Assembly: GCA_022376515.1 (NCBI GenBank)
Contig: WTXI01000001.1
Location: forward strand, 1,054,001-1,118,000
Direction of reading: 5' to 3'
Length of the DNA stretch: 64,000 nt
DNA from: Lactifluus volemus
Lineage: Eukaryota > Basidiomycota > Agaricomycetes > Russulales > Russulaceae
Positions 15,516 to 26,441 of this stretch are shown here, in pieces (the first letter of the stretch is position 1; each line of letters opens with the position of its first letter). The notes beneath the pieces are model-generated. The model saw nothing but the letters and a program-made list of their open reading frames with translations. It did no database searches and was not told the origin of the DNA. The translations under genes and the position numbers were made by a program.

Positions 15516-16287
15516 CTAATAGCCAAGAGCAGCGAGCTTCCCAAACGACGCGGAACTGTCGGCGACCGCCTTTTGGTGCAGTTTGATCGCAGCAAGCTGG
15601 AAAGGGGTGTCAAAATATGCAGAATACAATATAGAGTAATCCACTGAATCACCTTGCGCTCATGGAAGGCCTGAGCCCTGATCTTCCTCTTTTCCTCGAG
15701 GCGATCAACAACATCCTTGTAGCCCCAGCCGACTTCGTGGGAGAGGCGCTAAAACTAGGTGAACCGCTGTAACATTTTCGAAGGAATAGATAGCTTACCT
15801 TTACTGTACAGTATTTTCGTCCTGGTTTCAGCCGCAGAACTCGTAAAGCTTCTGGTACCACCATCCGTTTCTTCCTGTCATAAGGAGGGGGGACACCCTC
15901 GAAGAGTTTCAAGCGTTCAAGGGCGGCCTTACCGCGAGCAGTCTTATGAGGCACCATGCCTCTGATAGCACGGAATAGAATTTTGGAAGGAGCGCGGTGA
16001 TGAAAGGGGCCAGATTTTTTCGGGTTGACTATGTGGCGTTTGTGAAGGAAGTTGTGGTAGCGGAGCTTAGATGATGACAAGGAATGAGTACCGACTGGAC
16101 TAGAAGATTGGGAATGGACGCGACACACCTTGTTACGAAAGAAGCTCCCTGAGATGTTGATTTCCTCGCATCGTACGACGACGATCTTCTGGCCGTTCAG
16201 AATCTGCTTGGATATAATGGATGCCAGCCGACCGAGAAGGTGACCCTTGCCATCAATGATGATGGGGGTAGACGAAATGGTGGCCAT
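15516..16287 (-). CDS. RPL16: 60S ribosomal protein uL13 (L16/L13a)
   Basis: This is a large-subunit ribosomal protein. The start is [23 protein letters not shown] at 16287. Conserved motifs follow in order: [50 protein letters not shown] core (15980-16080), [65 protein letters not shown] and the C-terminal [11 protein letters not shown] ending at 15516. Three coding introns (about 16066-16130, 15750-15800 and 15599-15655) preserve the frame. A likely 5'-UTR intron (16295-16350) ends CCTCAG seven bases before the start codon. The length of about 200 residues is normal and no break is seen. Confidence 0.96.
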
Positions 16288-16939
16288 GAGAGATCTGAGG
16301 ATAATGTGAGTGAGAAAAAAACGTGTTATTTGAAGGTAACTGAAGCTAACCTGTAGAATAGAATGGTAAGTTAGAGGCGGAGGAACGCCGAGTTGTTGCT
16401 TTGCGTATTCTCTCTCGCGCTCACCTTGACACGCCACCGCCAATGGCAGTGACAGCCACTGTGACATAAACTACATAGCTATATCGGTAATCTCCGTACA
16501 TATCTACTGCTGGCGAATACCCTTGTAAATACCGTACTAGAAAGCTATTTTATCATGATTGCCTACCTTTCCCTCGGACATGTGTCCTGACCGCCCGCAG
16601 TGTGAAGAAGGCATACGCATCCCAATGTTACACCTTTTGTTTTTTCATTTATTCTCCGCAACACGTGACTAAGTCGAAGACCTATCCACAGGAGGAGCGT
16701 AGATGCTTGCGTAGATGTATAGGCAGCCCAATATTATTATTATTTAAACCTGCGTTTATATTCCGCAACATGTGGCTATGGTAAAGATGCGGTCCCGGGG
16801 GTGGGATTGTAAAGCCGGCTGTATTCATGGTTGTGAGGGAGCCGATGGGTTAGTGTAGCGCAATTATGAGGTTGGGTAATGGATCACTTTGAATTTCTTG
16901 CTCAGTCACCACATATGGCATCCAGTGTCTCGATTTAAC
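16288..16939. other. upstream region of uL13
   Basis: It contains the 5'-UTR intron and presumed promoter of uL13. I see no supported coding sequence in the remainder. Confidence 0.4.
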
Positions 16940-17935
16940 TCCTGTAAAATGGGCACAAAGGGTACCATGAGCCCGACATTACCTACAATCCCGAGCCTCG
17001 ATGCCCCACACCTCCTCGGAGCTGCTGATAATGATCCCGTTATCAAACCGAGCGGGATTGATCGGCTCTCCAGGCGTGTCGACGTATCCCTGTGGCGGGG
17101 TGAGACCCAGATCCGCTTCGTGTCCCTCATCAGGCCTGGAAAAGACGCGCTACATTGCGCTACCTCCTTAATCTCCCGCACGACGCAATTTTCGAGGCTG
17201 AGAGGCGCACAGGGGTCTCAGCACATCAGAGCAGGCCGCATGCATGCTACGTGGGGTGGCACGATCGATCGCCGAGTGCAGAATCATCATTGAGAAACCA
17301 ATGTTGGCCGTCGCCAGCGGGAGCGAACTATAAAACGGTACTCGGGTTAGCTGGGGGAGCGCGCACTCCGAAAGGAGGAGAAAGCCATGCACACTTGCTC
17401 TATTTGCCTGCGATGCGTAACTCGCAGCGCAACAGGTCCTTCCACATCCATTCATAGAACTTCTTACGATGGCGCACAGCAAGGGGGGCTCACGCGACAC
17501 ATAGGTCGTGATGTTCATATCGAGGAGCGCTGGGATCGGACCAAGCATGGGCAACTTGAAGATGCGTACGAAAGTCGCGCAGAGGTGCCAGGTCGTCCAC
17601 GGCGCCAGTGGCGAGCTCAGAGTTGGCTAGCGGGAGCAACGTCGTGTCGTTTCTGGGTATCTTGGATGAGTACCCCATTTGGATTGAGTAATCGCGCACG
17701 GAGGGAAGGCGCGAAGGCGTTGGCGCATGGCGCGCGCGCGAGTGGGTCGTAGTGCCTCGCGGATAAGTCAGCGGTTGTATGCGTGTCAGGTCCAACGTTG
17801 TGCCAGCACCCATGGAAGAAAACACCTTGATGTTGTTCTGTACACAATGCGCGAGCAGCTCAACTTTGATACCAATATCGTCAATCGCATCTATCGCCAG
17901 CAGGAATTAAAAAAAGAGCAAAGTTTACCGTGTTC
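16940..17935 (-). pseudogene. degraded TcdA/ThiF-like gene (tRNA t6A dehydratase family), C-terminal part
   Basis: Family members (bacterial TcdA, yeast Tcd1/Tcd2) use ATP to cyclise the tRNA modification t6A and resemble E1 enzymes. Recognisable pieces lie in order on the minus strand but in different frames: DAIDDIGIKVELL (about 17870-17900), VFSSMGAG (about 17820), LSARHYDPLARA (about 17740), LLPLANSELATGAVDDL (about 17590-17640), PMLGPIPALLDMNITTYV (about 17495-17550), KKFYEWMWKDLLRCELRIAG (about 17420-17470) and LSLENCVVREIKE (about 17150-17190). The ATP-binding Rossmann half is not seen upstream. GC-rich sequence at 17950-18480 has frames I cannot assign. With this many shifts plus a missing N-terminal half, I call it a pseudogene; dense sequence error is the alternative. 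Confidence 0.55.
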
Positions 17936-19192
17936 TGCAGAGTAAAACAAAGTCAGGAATACTGATGTATCCAACAGGGGAGATATCATTCCGGACACTG
18001 GGCGATTGGTGGTCGCGTTAATAGGGTGTGGACGTCGGTGCGGATGAAGCCTTTGCCCATGGCGGAAAGAAGGCCAGCGGCGAGGCATGCCCATCCTTCC
18101 GTGGTGAGAGGCGAGTTGGGATGGTCGGGTTGTAGCCACATTCCAGGAGGAGGTGACTATCTGGATAGCGAGCTGTATTTGGGCGGAGGAGCAGCCCAGA
18201 ACGCCGGGTTTGGCAATGCCTGAGTTGGGGAAGTACGAGAAGTTGAACTGAGTTCTAGCCTGGTTGTGTACTTCAGCGCGGACTTGGGCGATAGCATCGG
18301 CTAGGAGGCAGGCGTCATGTCGGGGAGGGTGATGGCAGGGTCGTTGGGGGGGGAAGGGAAGGGAGGGGAGGGTGTGGCTTGTGGGGTGGGTGCGGGGGGG
18401 GGCCGTCAAATTCGGGTCCGGCTGGAGGGGGGGGGCAGGGGAGTCGCGGGCAGGCAATAGGTCGCGAGGACGTTTTCTACTGCAGGGGAAGAGAAGGTAT
18501 TTCCTATCTACACAGGCTACCGAGACCTAGTGTGAGCGAGTCGGCCGCGTAGGTAGAGGTTGCTGAGAAAGGAAGGTGATTCACAGCTTATTGCGCCACC
18601 TGTACATGTACTAACATGGCGTGGTAGTGGACCACGGATCAGTCACGCTTGTCCCCAGCCATAGTTCAGACTCCGCAGCCATTGGGTGTGACTCGTGTAA
18701 CAAACCACTTTTTTCTTTTTTCTATATAACACAATTCTACCCAAAAAAAACACACGGAATATGCTTGCATGTGGTACAGGATGTCATATGTCTGGTGGTT
18801 GAGCAAGAATTGGATGAGAAGATCCATTACCCTATGACTGGTCCATTACCCCCGCAGTGTTAGTAATTGAACTTATCCGGTGCATTCGCTAGTTGTGGAT
18901 CTCATTAAAGGACAACTCCACAGTCTCACGACATGTGTACAGACAATACTATAAATGCTAAGGCCTAAGCTTCCATTGCACAACCTAATAATCCATAATT
19001 GCCTGTCACCTTTGTGCACTTGGGCCCCTCCAGGTACAGGGAGCCCAAGTCGGCAATTGTGAACATACAGTCTATCACTGATATATATATCAATATTTAT
19101 CTCATATCCATTGGTGGACTAAGCTTATCTGTAAGGGTACTAAGTGCTTTCTTTGTGATAGGCATGGGGTCCATGCATTCAACAGTAGCCAG
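17936..19192. other. unassigned region, partly GC-rich with G/C homopolymers
   Basis: At 18300-18460 the sequence is dominated by long G runs on the plus strand. Frames on the minus strand hint at more decayed coding sequence (for example LTTEGWACLAAGLLSAMGK about 18040-18110), but I cannot name it. From 18600 to 19190 it is AT-richer and I see nothing. Confidence 0.35.
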
Positions 19193-19541
19193 TTATTTGA
19201 GGGGTGGGTCCTGATGGGTGACTGCATTATAAAGCTGCATAGGAAGAAGGTCAATTCTGAAATTATGTCAGCATATGGTATAGAGGGAGAAAGAAGAATA
19301 CAAACCTTCTTTGGAGTGCAATGCAAAGCTCGGTGACATCTTGGCGAAGCCCATGAATGGCCCCATCAAGTTGGTGAATACCCTCCTGCACATCACCAAG
19401 ATGCTGTTGAACCCAGGCGTGGTGCTCCTCCTGCTGGCGCTGCATCACGGCAAGATTCGGTAGCACATTCTGGAAATGTGCGACCTCATCGGCCACATTA
19501 ACAATGGCAGCACGTAAATTATCGATGTTGGGTTGGGCCAT
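19193..19541 (-). CDS. small lineage-specific helical protein, possibly truncated
   Basis: The start at 19541 gives MAQPNIDNLRAAIVNVADEV, then predicted amphipathic helix (LAVMQRQQEEHHAWVQQHLG, GIHQLDGAIHGLRQDVTELCIALQRR). A GTTTGT...TTTCAG intron of about 50 nt follows, and then IDLLPMQLYNAVTHQDPPLK and a TAA at 19193. From memory, small proteins of this type (N-terminal helix, then RLYNA and a short C-terminal repeat) occur in multiple copies in mushroom-forming fungi, without known function. Beyond the TAA the same frame stays open (TVECMDPMPITKKALSTL), so the stop may be a point mutation of an older, longer protein. It lies between gene fragments and may itself be decaying. Confidence 0.5.
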
Positions 19542-19738
19542 GAGATGGATGAAAGGATAGAATGTATGAGACGAGGAACGTAGGGATGTATTAAAGAATG
19601 GGATATGGATAAAGGATGAATGGCGTACAGGGGTCATGAACCCGACATCAGACTTAGCCGTAATACCTACTAAGCCCAATTCACGTGTAGTATGTCGTCA
19701 TGCGGGTGACACAATCACATGTGACTCGCATGCCCCCT

Positions 19739-21003
19739 TTAGCACTTTAGCGAGACCGTGGAATTCACTTCAAAGAATTTGAGCTCCTTCAGGACCTCGA
19801 CCCGTTGTTCATGTCAGGGACCAACTCAAGGTTTTGATCAGAAATTGCCGATTTGAGATTCGTGATGTTGTTGCGCAGCACCCGCTCTACGTGCAAGGTT
19901 TTGTACTAAACACGAATGTTAGTCTGTAAGAGAGAACAGCATGGGAAGACATACGTGTTGCTCGAACTCTTCGCAGAGGACGCACGCTAGGCCGTCAAGG
20001 CGCTCGACTAGTGTACTTCTTCTGCTAAGAAGCTCTTGAAAATCAAACAAACGGACGCGTGCCCAGTCCACCTCCGGAACGTGGTTGCAGCTAGCCCATT
20101 CACTTGCGAGATCCCCAAGTTGGGAGATCGCGTCCTGCATAGGAGATTTTAGTTGTCGTTCCAATATTGCGTCGATCTCGATCTATTCAATTCGGTGAGG
20201 AGAAGTTGTTGCAAGTCAACACAGTTATCACCTTCAGGAATCGAGTGGTAACAAGGGCGATGTTGTCACTGGGACAACAGCAGCCTCGTACACGCCGTCT
20301 TCGATGACAAGACTCTGTGCCAAAGGAACCTTCGGGGAGGCACAGCCTGGATGTCCACATCTGTTGATGAGGGTGATGAGAATCGCGTCCTCATGCACGA
20401 CCGTTACCATTCTTTTTCTCTTTCGTTTCAGAGTCAACCAGCGAGAGGACGAAAAAGGATTTGACTTGTTCACGGGTAACTGCGGCCTTGAGTATGATGG
20501 CATGGACCAATGGAAGTGCTAGAGGTACTTCTCAGATGACAAGACGCCCAAAATGGTCGGCGGCTTACACCGTCACGAAGCACCACAACCCTGCCCCCAG
20601 ACAGGGTTTTTGAACCTTGAATATAAGTGGAAGCCAATCCTAACAATTGCTGGTTGATATGCACAATCTCCGAGTCGGCCGAGATGTCATAGTATTTGTT
20701 TATATCTCCCAGGCAGACATCGCATTCGGGTTTGTGCAGAGATAATAGGGTTTTCTCGTCCTAAATAAACAAGTGAGGACATGAAATGATCAAGAGTGCA
20801 GACAGCACCTCTATTATTTTCTTCTGTTGTTCGGGTGTTGTTGTGACGCATTCTCCGAAAAGCTACGCTTGACCATCTCTTCAACCTTGAGCGCTTCAAC
20901 GCGTAGAAGGTTGAGAATCATGTTATATGTCAACCAAAATTGGGACGCAAGTTTCCCAAGCTTTCCAGTGATCATGTTCTTCAAGACACCTTGCTTTGGA
21001 AAG
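19739..21003 (-). pseudogene. 3' fragment of Ski2 RNA helicase gene
   Basis: Ski2 is the helicase of the cytoplasmic SKI complex that feeds mRNA to the exosome. Only the C-terminal third is present: [22 protein letters not shown] and [14 protein letters not shown] (about 20850-20970), CDVCLGDINKYYDISADSEI (about 20670-20730), GGRVVVLRDG (about 20560), VPEVDWARVRLFDFQELLSRR (about 20020-20090), ACVLCEEFEQH (about 19960) and LKSAISDQNLELVPD (about 19820-19870). It ends at 19739. The DEAD-box and RecA-like helicase domains that should lie upstream are absent; a Coq6 fragment lies there instead. At least three frame breaks occur (near 20840, 20255 and 19815). Introns remain, so it was not made by reverse transcription. 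A functional protein is very unlikely. Confidence 0.75.
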
Positions 21004-21268
21004 CCAAAACACTCAGTTATGACATGAGTTGCAATACGACTGCTGTGTGCTTGTCATGCAGTCGTATTCTGGCAACATGTTACTGTCACTCTGGTATGTC
21101 TTTCGTCCTTTACTCATTGTGAACATGAGTCTCTGTATATTTTTTCCATCGACACCATCAGCGTGACCCTCCAGGGTCACGCCCACTGTTGCAATACGTC
21201 CACTAACCTGAACCCCACCAACGACCATCTCCACACCTCTGGCAACTGTCCCATAAGAATCCCGGCGG

Positions 21269-22030
21269 CTAGGGGCACTGGATTGTCCACCTGTGGCACC
21301 TAGGATGCTGGAACGCGGCGAGCTCGTTCAGAACTTCAAGCCCAGTACTGCGCGCCCACACGGTGGGAGGTGCCGTGCTCGCGTACAGCTTGTGCAACGG
21401 GACGAGTGTTGTGTGAGAACCTGTGTCGAGCGACATTTGCGTTAGCTAATGAGCAACTCTTGAGAAGGGGTTTTCGAGATACCAATATCACCGCCATCCA
21501 TGATAACAGTGTGTATGCAGCGCGCGAGCGCAGCGGGGTCAGAGAGCCAAGGTTTAGACCTTGTCCTGCAAGTGGATGTATGACGTGTGCAGCATCACCA
21601 ATGAGCGCCAGCCTCTTGCCAATGTACGCCTCGGCATGTCGGAAACGTAAAGGAAAGGACGCGACTGCTCCTGGCTGGATGCTCGCAACCAACGGCGGGA
21701 AAGCTTCCGCGTGTTGTACCGGTATGCCAGCATTCGCCTCGTCAGAATCGACTTTGGCAGAGACGCGCGGGGAATAGGGGGCGGATACCATGCGCTTGCT
21801 CGCGAAACGCGATCTCAGCGCGCAGATCTTCGGGCGAGAGTGGCGTTTCGAGCAGGCGCTGATGGAGGTAGCGCACGGATGGCTCAGGCAGGCGAAATGC
21901 AGCGTTGGTCATGGTTGTGAGGGCCACAGGATCAGCCTTCATGAGCACAGGTCCTCAAGAAAAGGTGCTAGTTAGCATGGCCGTGGTGTGGGGAATGGGG
22001 ACATGGGCATTGCCGGGGCCGTCACTGTGA
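21269..22030 (-). pseudogene. 3' fragment of COQ6 ubiquinone-biosynthesis monooxygenase
   Basis: COQ6 is a mitochondrial FAD-dependent monooxygenase that hydroxylates the coenzyme Q ring. The pieces seen belong to its C-terminal half: ALTTMTNAAFRLPEPSVRYLH and LSPEDLRAEIAFREQAHGI (about 21800-21930), FPPLVASIQPGAVASFPLRF (about 21650-21720), the FAD-binding motif RLALIGDAAHVIHPLAGQGLNLG (about 21560-21625), and LHKLYAS..PPTVWARSTGLEVLNEL (about 21310-21390). The N-terminal GxGxxG half is missing: upstream sequence runs directly towards the ACP gene. The frame changes after GLNLG and again near 21450 and 21790. It is interpreted as a pseudogene remnant. Confidence 0.75.
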
Positions 22031-22171
22031 GTCGACGGTACTGTAAATGAATAAATTGACCAGCTCACAGCTACGGAAAGTTCCGAGCGGAAAGAGAAAT
22101 ATCCGGCAGGGGGCGCTCGACGCGGTCAGCGTCTGTTATGGAACGGATTCCAGCTCACTCCTTGAAAAAAT

Positions 22172-22714
22172 ATGTCGTTCATTCGACTTTCTCTCCGCGG
22201 TGCCGCTTTGCGCCATCATTCTGCAACTTCTTTTTCCATGCTTCACCAAAGTCGTATTCTGCAGCGTGCGGCTTTCTCTACTGCCAGTTCTCTCGACAAG
22301 GCCCAGATTGAGTCGCGTGTGTTGGATGTCCTAAAAACCTTCGAGAAGGTTAGCGCTGAAAAGGTTAGCCCAGACTTGGATCCATCTATATTGTTGTTTA
22401 TAGTTTGTTCATAGCTCAAACCTTCTGCCTCTTTCACAAATGACTTGGGTCTGGACAGCTTGGACGCAGTCGAGGTTGTCATGGCGGTAGAAGAGGTCTG
22501 GTTTCATGTGTTTCTGTGCATTCTAACATTCTTTGAACATTCCATTGCTCCCTGTAGGAGTTCTCCATCGAAATTCCTGATGCTGAAGCGGATTCGATTC
22601 AAACAGTGCAGCAGGGTGAGTCGCCCCTTTTCTTGTTTCTACAGCCATGTAATAACGTACACTCTGTCCTCAGCGATTGATTACATCGCAAAGACTCCGG
22701 AAGGTACGTCCTAG
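22172..22714 (+). CDS. mitochondrial acyl carrier protein
   Basis: The mitochondrial ACP (NDUFAB1/Acp1) carries acyl chains on a 4'-phosphopantetheine arm for type II fatty acid and lipoate synthesis, and is also part of complex I and iron-sulfur assembly. The start MSFIRLSLRGAALRHHS at 22172 gives a basic mitochondrial targeting sequence. The carrier domain includes FTNDLGLDSLDAVEVVMAVEE, where the Ser of DSLD is the attachment site, then FSIEIPDAEADSIQTVQQAIDYIAKTPE. Introns at about 22365-22419, 22498-22557 and 22617-22673 keep the frame. It stops at 22714, or a few residues differently if one more intron is spliced. It is about 120 residues long and intact. Confidence 0.95.
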
Positions 22715-25159
22715 CTGAACTGGCTGGCTTGTCGAGTAACATATGGTCATCCAGCTCGTTGACACGTTCGTCTGTTTTACGTTCTGTCATATCTCCGAAT
22801 GTCATGCGTGCTATTATCTTGCCCCCATTAGAATTTTTGTTGGGGTCTCGCCTCAACGGGATGCGAAATTGTGGTCGGACACGACACAATCACCCGCTGC
22901 ATAGACTACGAGTTCTGATTGCATTGCTATGAGTGAAGTTTTTACGTCCGCACCCTTCCGCGAGTGTCACCTGAGATATAAATACCTTCAAGCCGAAGTT
23001 TTGGCCTTGCTGGCGCCATGACATTGGACTGCAGTTGGGGATGTATTGTACGACGAGCATCATCCAACCTTATACGCAAGACATGCTCGTGACTGAATGA
23101 CAACCTCCCGGAATCTCCCGGAGAACCTTCCTACAACTTGAGACTTCTCAAGGAGTCCCTGAGTCGAACAAGTACTATGTTGGAATGAAGAGGCCTTGCA
23201 AAAGCATTATTCTCTTGCACCTCATTTTCCGGTGTCGTGTCCATTATCTGACCACCTGAAACACCTTAGGTACAGCTAATCCAAACTCAAGAACACATAA
23301 CCTTCAAACCAGCCATTTCACTTTACCTGACCTCTCGCACATGTTCACGTCATTAATGATTGGGACCCGCACTGTCAGCGCATTGGCGCTCGCGCCGACT
23401 GGGGTATTATTCTTTGGAGAATACGGTATGTATGATTAGTTCACTGGTGAAAGTCGTCCAAGTCATCCGCGTAGCCCCTAAAATGAAAGCACGATTCTCT
23501 AGGCAAACGAAGCAACTCAGGGTCAATCCCGATTCTACTTGTTTGAATAAGCATCTTGGAGCCCTTCACAACGTGTCATCTTATATCTCGGAATTCAGTT
23601 GTAACCAGGATCCATCAGCGGTGCACAACAATAACGATGTGTTGTCACGTGGGCTAATCTGGCCATTCCTGAAAACCAAAAACCTCAAATGGAACATCAT
23701 GACGTTACCTTGAGTGTCACCAATAAGGTATTAATTCACCTCACGACGCCCCACCAACCGCGGCCCTATCGTTAGTACCCACGAGAGGGGAAGGTGCCAT
23801 CGCCCGCTGTATCATTTAGCCGGATAACATGAGCGTCAAGCAAGTAGTCCCACTGCTCGAATTCCAGACCGGCTAGTAGTAATGAGCTACGAACAATGGC
23901 TCATTGACAGGCCAGATAGCCGTTTCTATGCTTGCGACAGAGAGGGGGGCACTGCATCGCCCATCTAGTTGACTGTGTCAAGATTACTCGCATTACCAAA
24001 AACGCTGCAACAATATTCCGAGTTTGGTGGTGTCGGGATGTTGAAGACTAGGAATTCGACTCCATAATCCATTGGTTCACTCAGGAGTGGTGATAGCCAA
24101 TCAGATATGGCCAGCAGAGGGGTCATCTGCTAAGGTTGCTCACCCAGGCGCCAAGGGAGCGACTCTTGGACAATTGTCATTGTGGGATGTGACGGTCTGG
24201 GCCCGAAGAACTCAGTCGAGACACAGGGTTTACGAGAAGCTACGAACGACAGGGAAAGGCGTTCTGTCGAACGATAGGCTTCGCTCTAGTGTCTCGTCCT
24301 TACATCGGCGGAATACCAGCAGAGGAATTGCGGCGGATCGTTGTGGGAGGTCCTGGAAGTCTGGGGCTTCAGTAACTCAGTCGCGGTCTTCCGACGATCG
24401 GCGTAGTGGGGCGAATATGAACCAGTCTCGGGAGAAGTATCTCGTTCTATTGTCTCATGGGCATTAAAAAACCAAAAGCGTGAGCTCTTTCCGGTTGCTT
24501 ACACGTCATTGGTGCCACATGCCGTTTCAAATTCTTGAACGGGTGTATGTGCCCAGGCTCACCACAGTCACCGCGATGGCATCGAACGTATCATACTGTA
24601 CCGGAAGGCTGTCCAGTGATAGCACAAGCTTTACCATAATCACGGCATGTATAAACATCACCAGCCCCCAGCGAGTGCAATAACGTCAGGACGTCACATG
24701 GCTAGTGCGTTAACGCCCAGAAGCTTAGGGCTACGACAATTGATTCGCCAGTTCACACCATGGCCACACCACATATCAGCGGCGTGCCGTCACCAACCCC
24801 AATCTGATGGGGTAAGCTTGGTGCATGGACTGCGCGTGGTGATGGTCACAGGTCATAAACAGGTAGATTGTGTGAGCAAATAGCAGAATTGAGTATGTAG
24901 CAGGACATGTTGGTCTGAAAACGCAATAAATCAATGTATCAATCACGGTATCAGTGAAACGTGCGATGTCAGTCTTGCGCCAAAACGTATGGGATATAGA
25001 ATAACGGTCCAGAAGGTACCCCTCACCAAACAACGACGATCAGGGTAGGAGGGCCATGAGATTGGAACCCATCTTCCGACTGGACGCTCAGCGTCTCTAT
25101 GCGGGGCGGTAAGGCGTGTCAGGTAAACGACGGGGCCTAAGAGTCCACACATACCCAAA
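22715..25159. other. gene-poor region of 2.4 kb
   Basis: I could not support any gene here. Short open frames (23360-23713 and 24072-24467, plus) lack recognisable domains. A possible exon-like piece begins at 23341 (MFTSLMIGTRTVSALALAP) and meets a GTATGT at about 23425, but nothing follows it. No repeat arrays or tRNA were found by eye. Confidence 0.4.
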
Positions 25160-25579
25160 TCAAGTCTCAGTCCATAGAAAGAACCGATAATCTCTCCATA
25201 TCCGTTCTACTGTGATGCCGTTGACTGCGTCGGGTTGTGACGATGTCACCGTACTTGAGAAGAATTGAGAGACTGTACACTCTATGTCTCGCCATGTGCG
25301 CACGCTAAAAAAAAATTAAAAAAAAAAAAAAGAAAAGGTGCAGACGGCAGGGGGAGTAGAAATTACTCACGATATACTGACAAGTTTCGACTGTGTTTTG
25401 ACAACGTACTTATATATTGACCCTGCCTCCAAAACCAGTGTCACGGCTTCTGTTGGTTGGAGAAGGACGATCGCGCCTGAGTTCCTTCCGTAGTCCCGCA
25501 ACAGTTGAACTGTTGCACAGTCATGGGAATCATTGGTTATTGCGAGAAAGACCTCGTAGTCTTGAGTAATTGCCGGCAT
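25160..25579 (-). CDS. small beta-rich protein, copy 1 of a two-member local family
   Basis: The start MPAITQDYEVFLAITNDSHD at 25579 is followed by CATVQLLRDYGRNSGAIVLL, QPTEAVTLVLEAGSIYKYVV and KTQSKLVSIS, then a GTGAGT donor. The intron ends in a long T tract (plus strand A runs at 25309-25334). The second exon reads VRTWRDIECTVSQ...NGITVERIWRDY and ends at 25160, about 115 residues in total. The spacing of hydrophobic residues suggests short beta strands. It is a paralogue of the gene at 28703-29124: the N-D-S/T, G-R-N, L-x-P-x-E and Y-x-Y/V positions match, the intron lies at the same place and phase, and both end with GIT-V-x-R. Function unknown. Confidence 0.6.
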
Positions 25580-26441
25580 CGTATACGGTGAAGGAGGGAG
25601 TTTGACCTGTTAAGGTTGAAAAGACTGGAGGACTCTGGAAGTGATGATGGACGCGGGAGGAACGAGTTATATGGTAGAGAGTAGGGAGACACACTGATTG
25701 CCGCGGGACACAGTAGCCGTAGACCGCTGCAGGGATTACGGCAAGAGAGATCGAACTGAACTATAGGCCGTCGGGTGCCTCCCGGCAACGGATCCTGCCT
25801 ATTGCACACGAAGGGTCGTGGGGGTTCAGTAACAAAAAGCAGGTATATGCGCAAGCTCTGTTGTCAAGACGAAACGGAGGGCGTTAAGCGAAGAATGGAC
25901 AGAGGCGGTGGTGGCCACGTTGTTAAATGGTCCTATTGTTCTACTGCAACTGTACGGGAAATCAAGTTGGCGCGCGTAGAAGGTAGCATATGGGAAAGAG
26001 ATGCAGAGGAAAGGCCTCGTGTCCGTCTAATCTCGAGCAAACCTACAACCAAAGGTGACGAATCGAAAACACGCGAGAACATCGAGGCTGAGAGGACCGC
26101 AATTGGCATGCCAAAGTGAATCCGAGTGAGTGTACTATCATCTTATCTTTTCCATTTCTGCTTTATGACGGTTCACACGAGTCGTCAAACTCAGGTACTG
26201 CAATATTCTACAAAAGCGCTGACACGGGGAGCGCCTCACCTCGCCATTTTTTAAAAATCACATAAATTTCCGACGATTTGGCTGCCCCGCGACAATTCAA
26301 CGGCTTCAACAATTTACTCTCAATAATTCAGAGCAAGCATTGTCCATTCACATTCGTAAAATCCGTAATGTACGCAAAAGTCCGTCAGCTATCGTAGCAT
26401 AGGCGTAGAGAAGTCTATACAAGGAAAACGAATTGTCTCCA
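25580..26441. other. intergenic region
   Basis: It contains the presumed promoter of the small minus-strand gene and the 3' end of the four-span membrane protein gene. Short overlapping open frames (25537-25854, 25775-26119) have no recognisable content. Confidence 0.4.

Noticed and set aside
24072..24467. 131-codon plus-strand frame
   Set aside because: Low-information Arg/Ser-rich translation typical of a shadow frame, with no homologous pattern on either strand.
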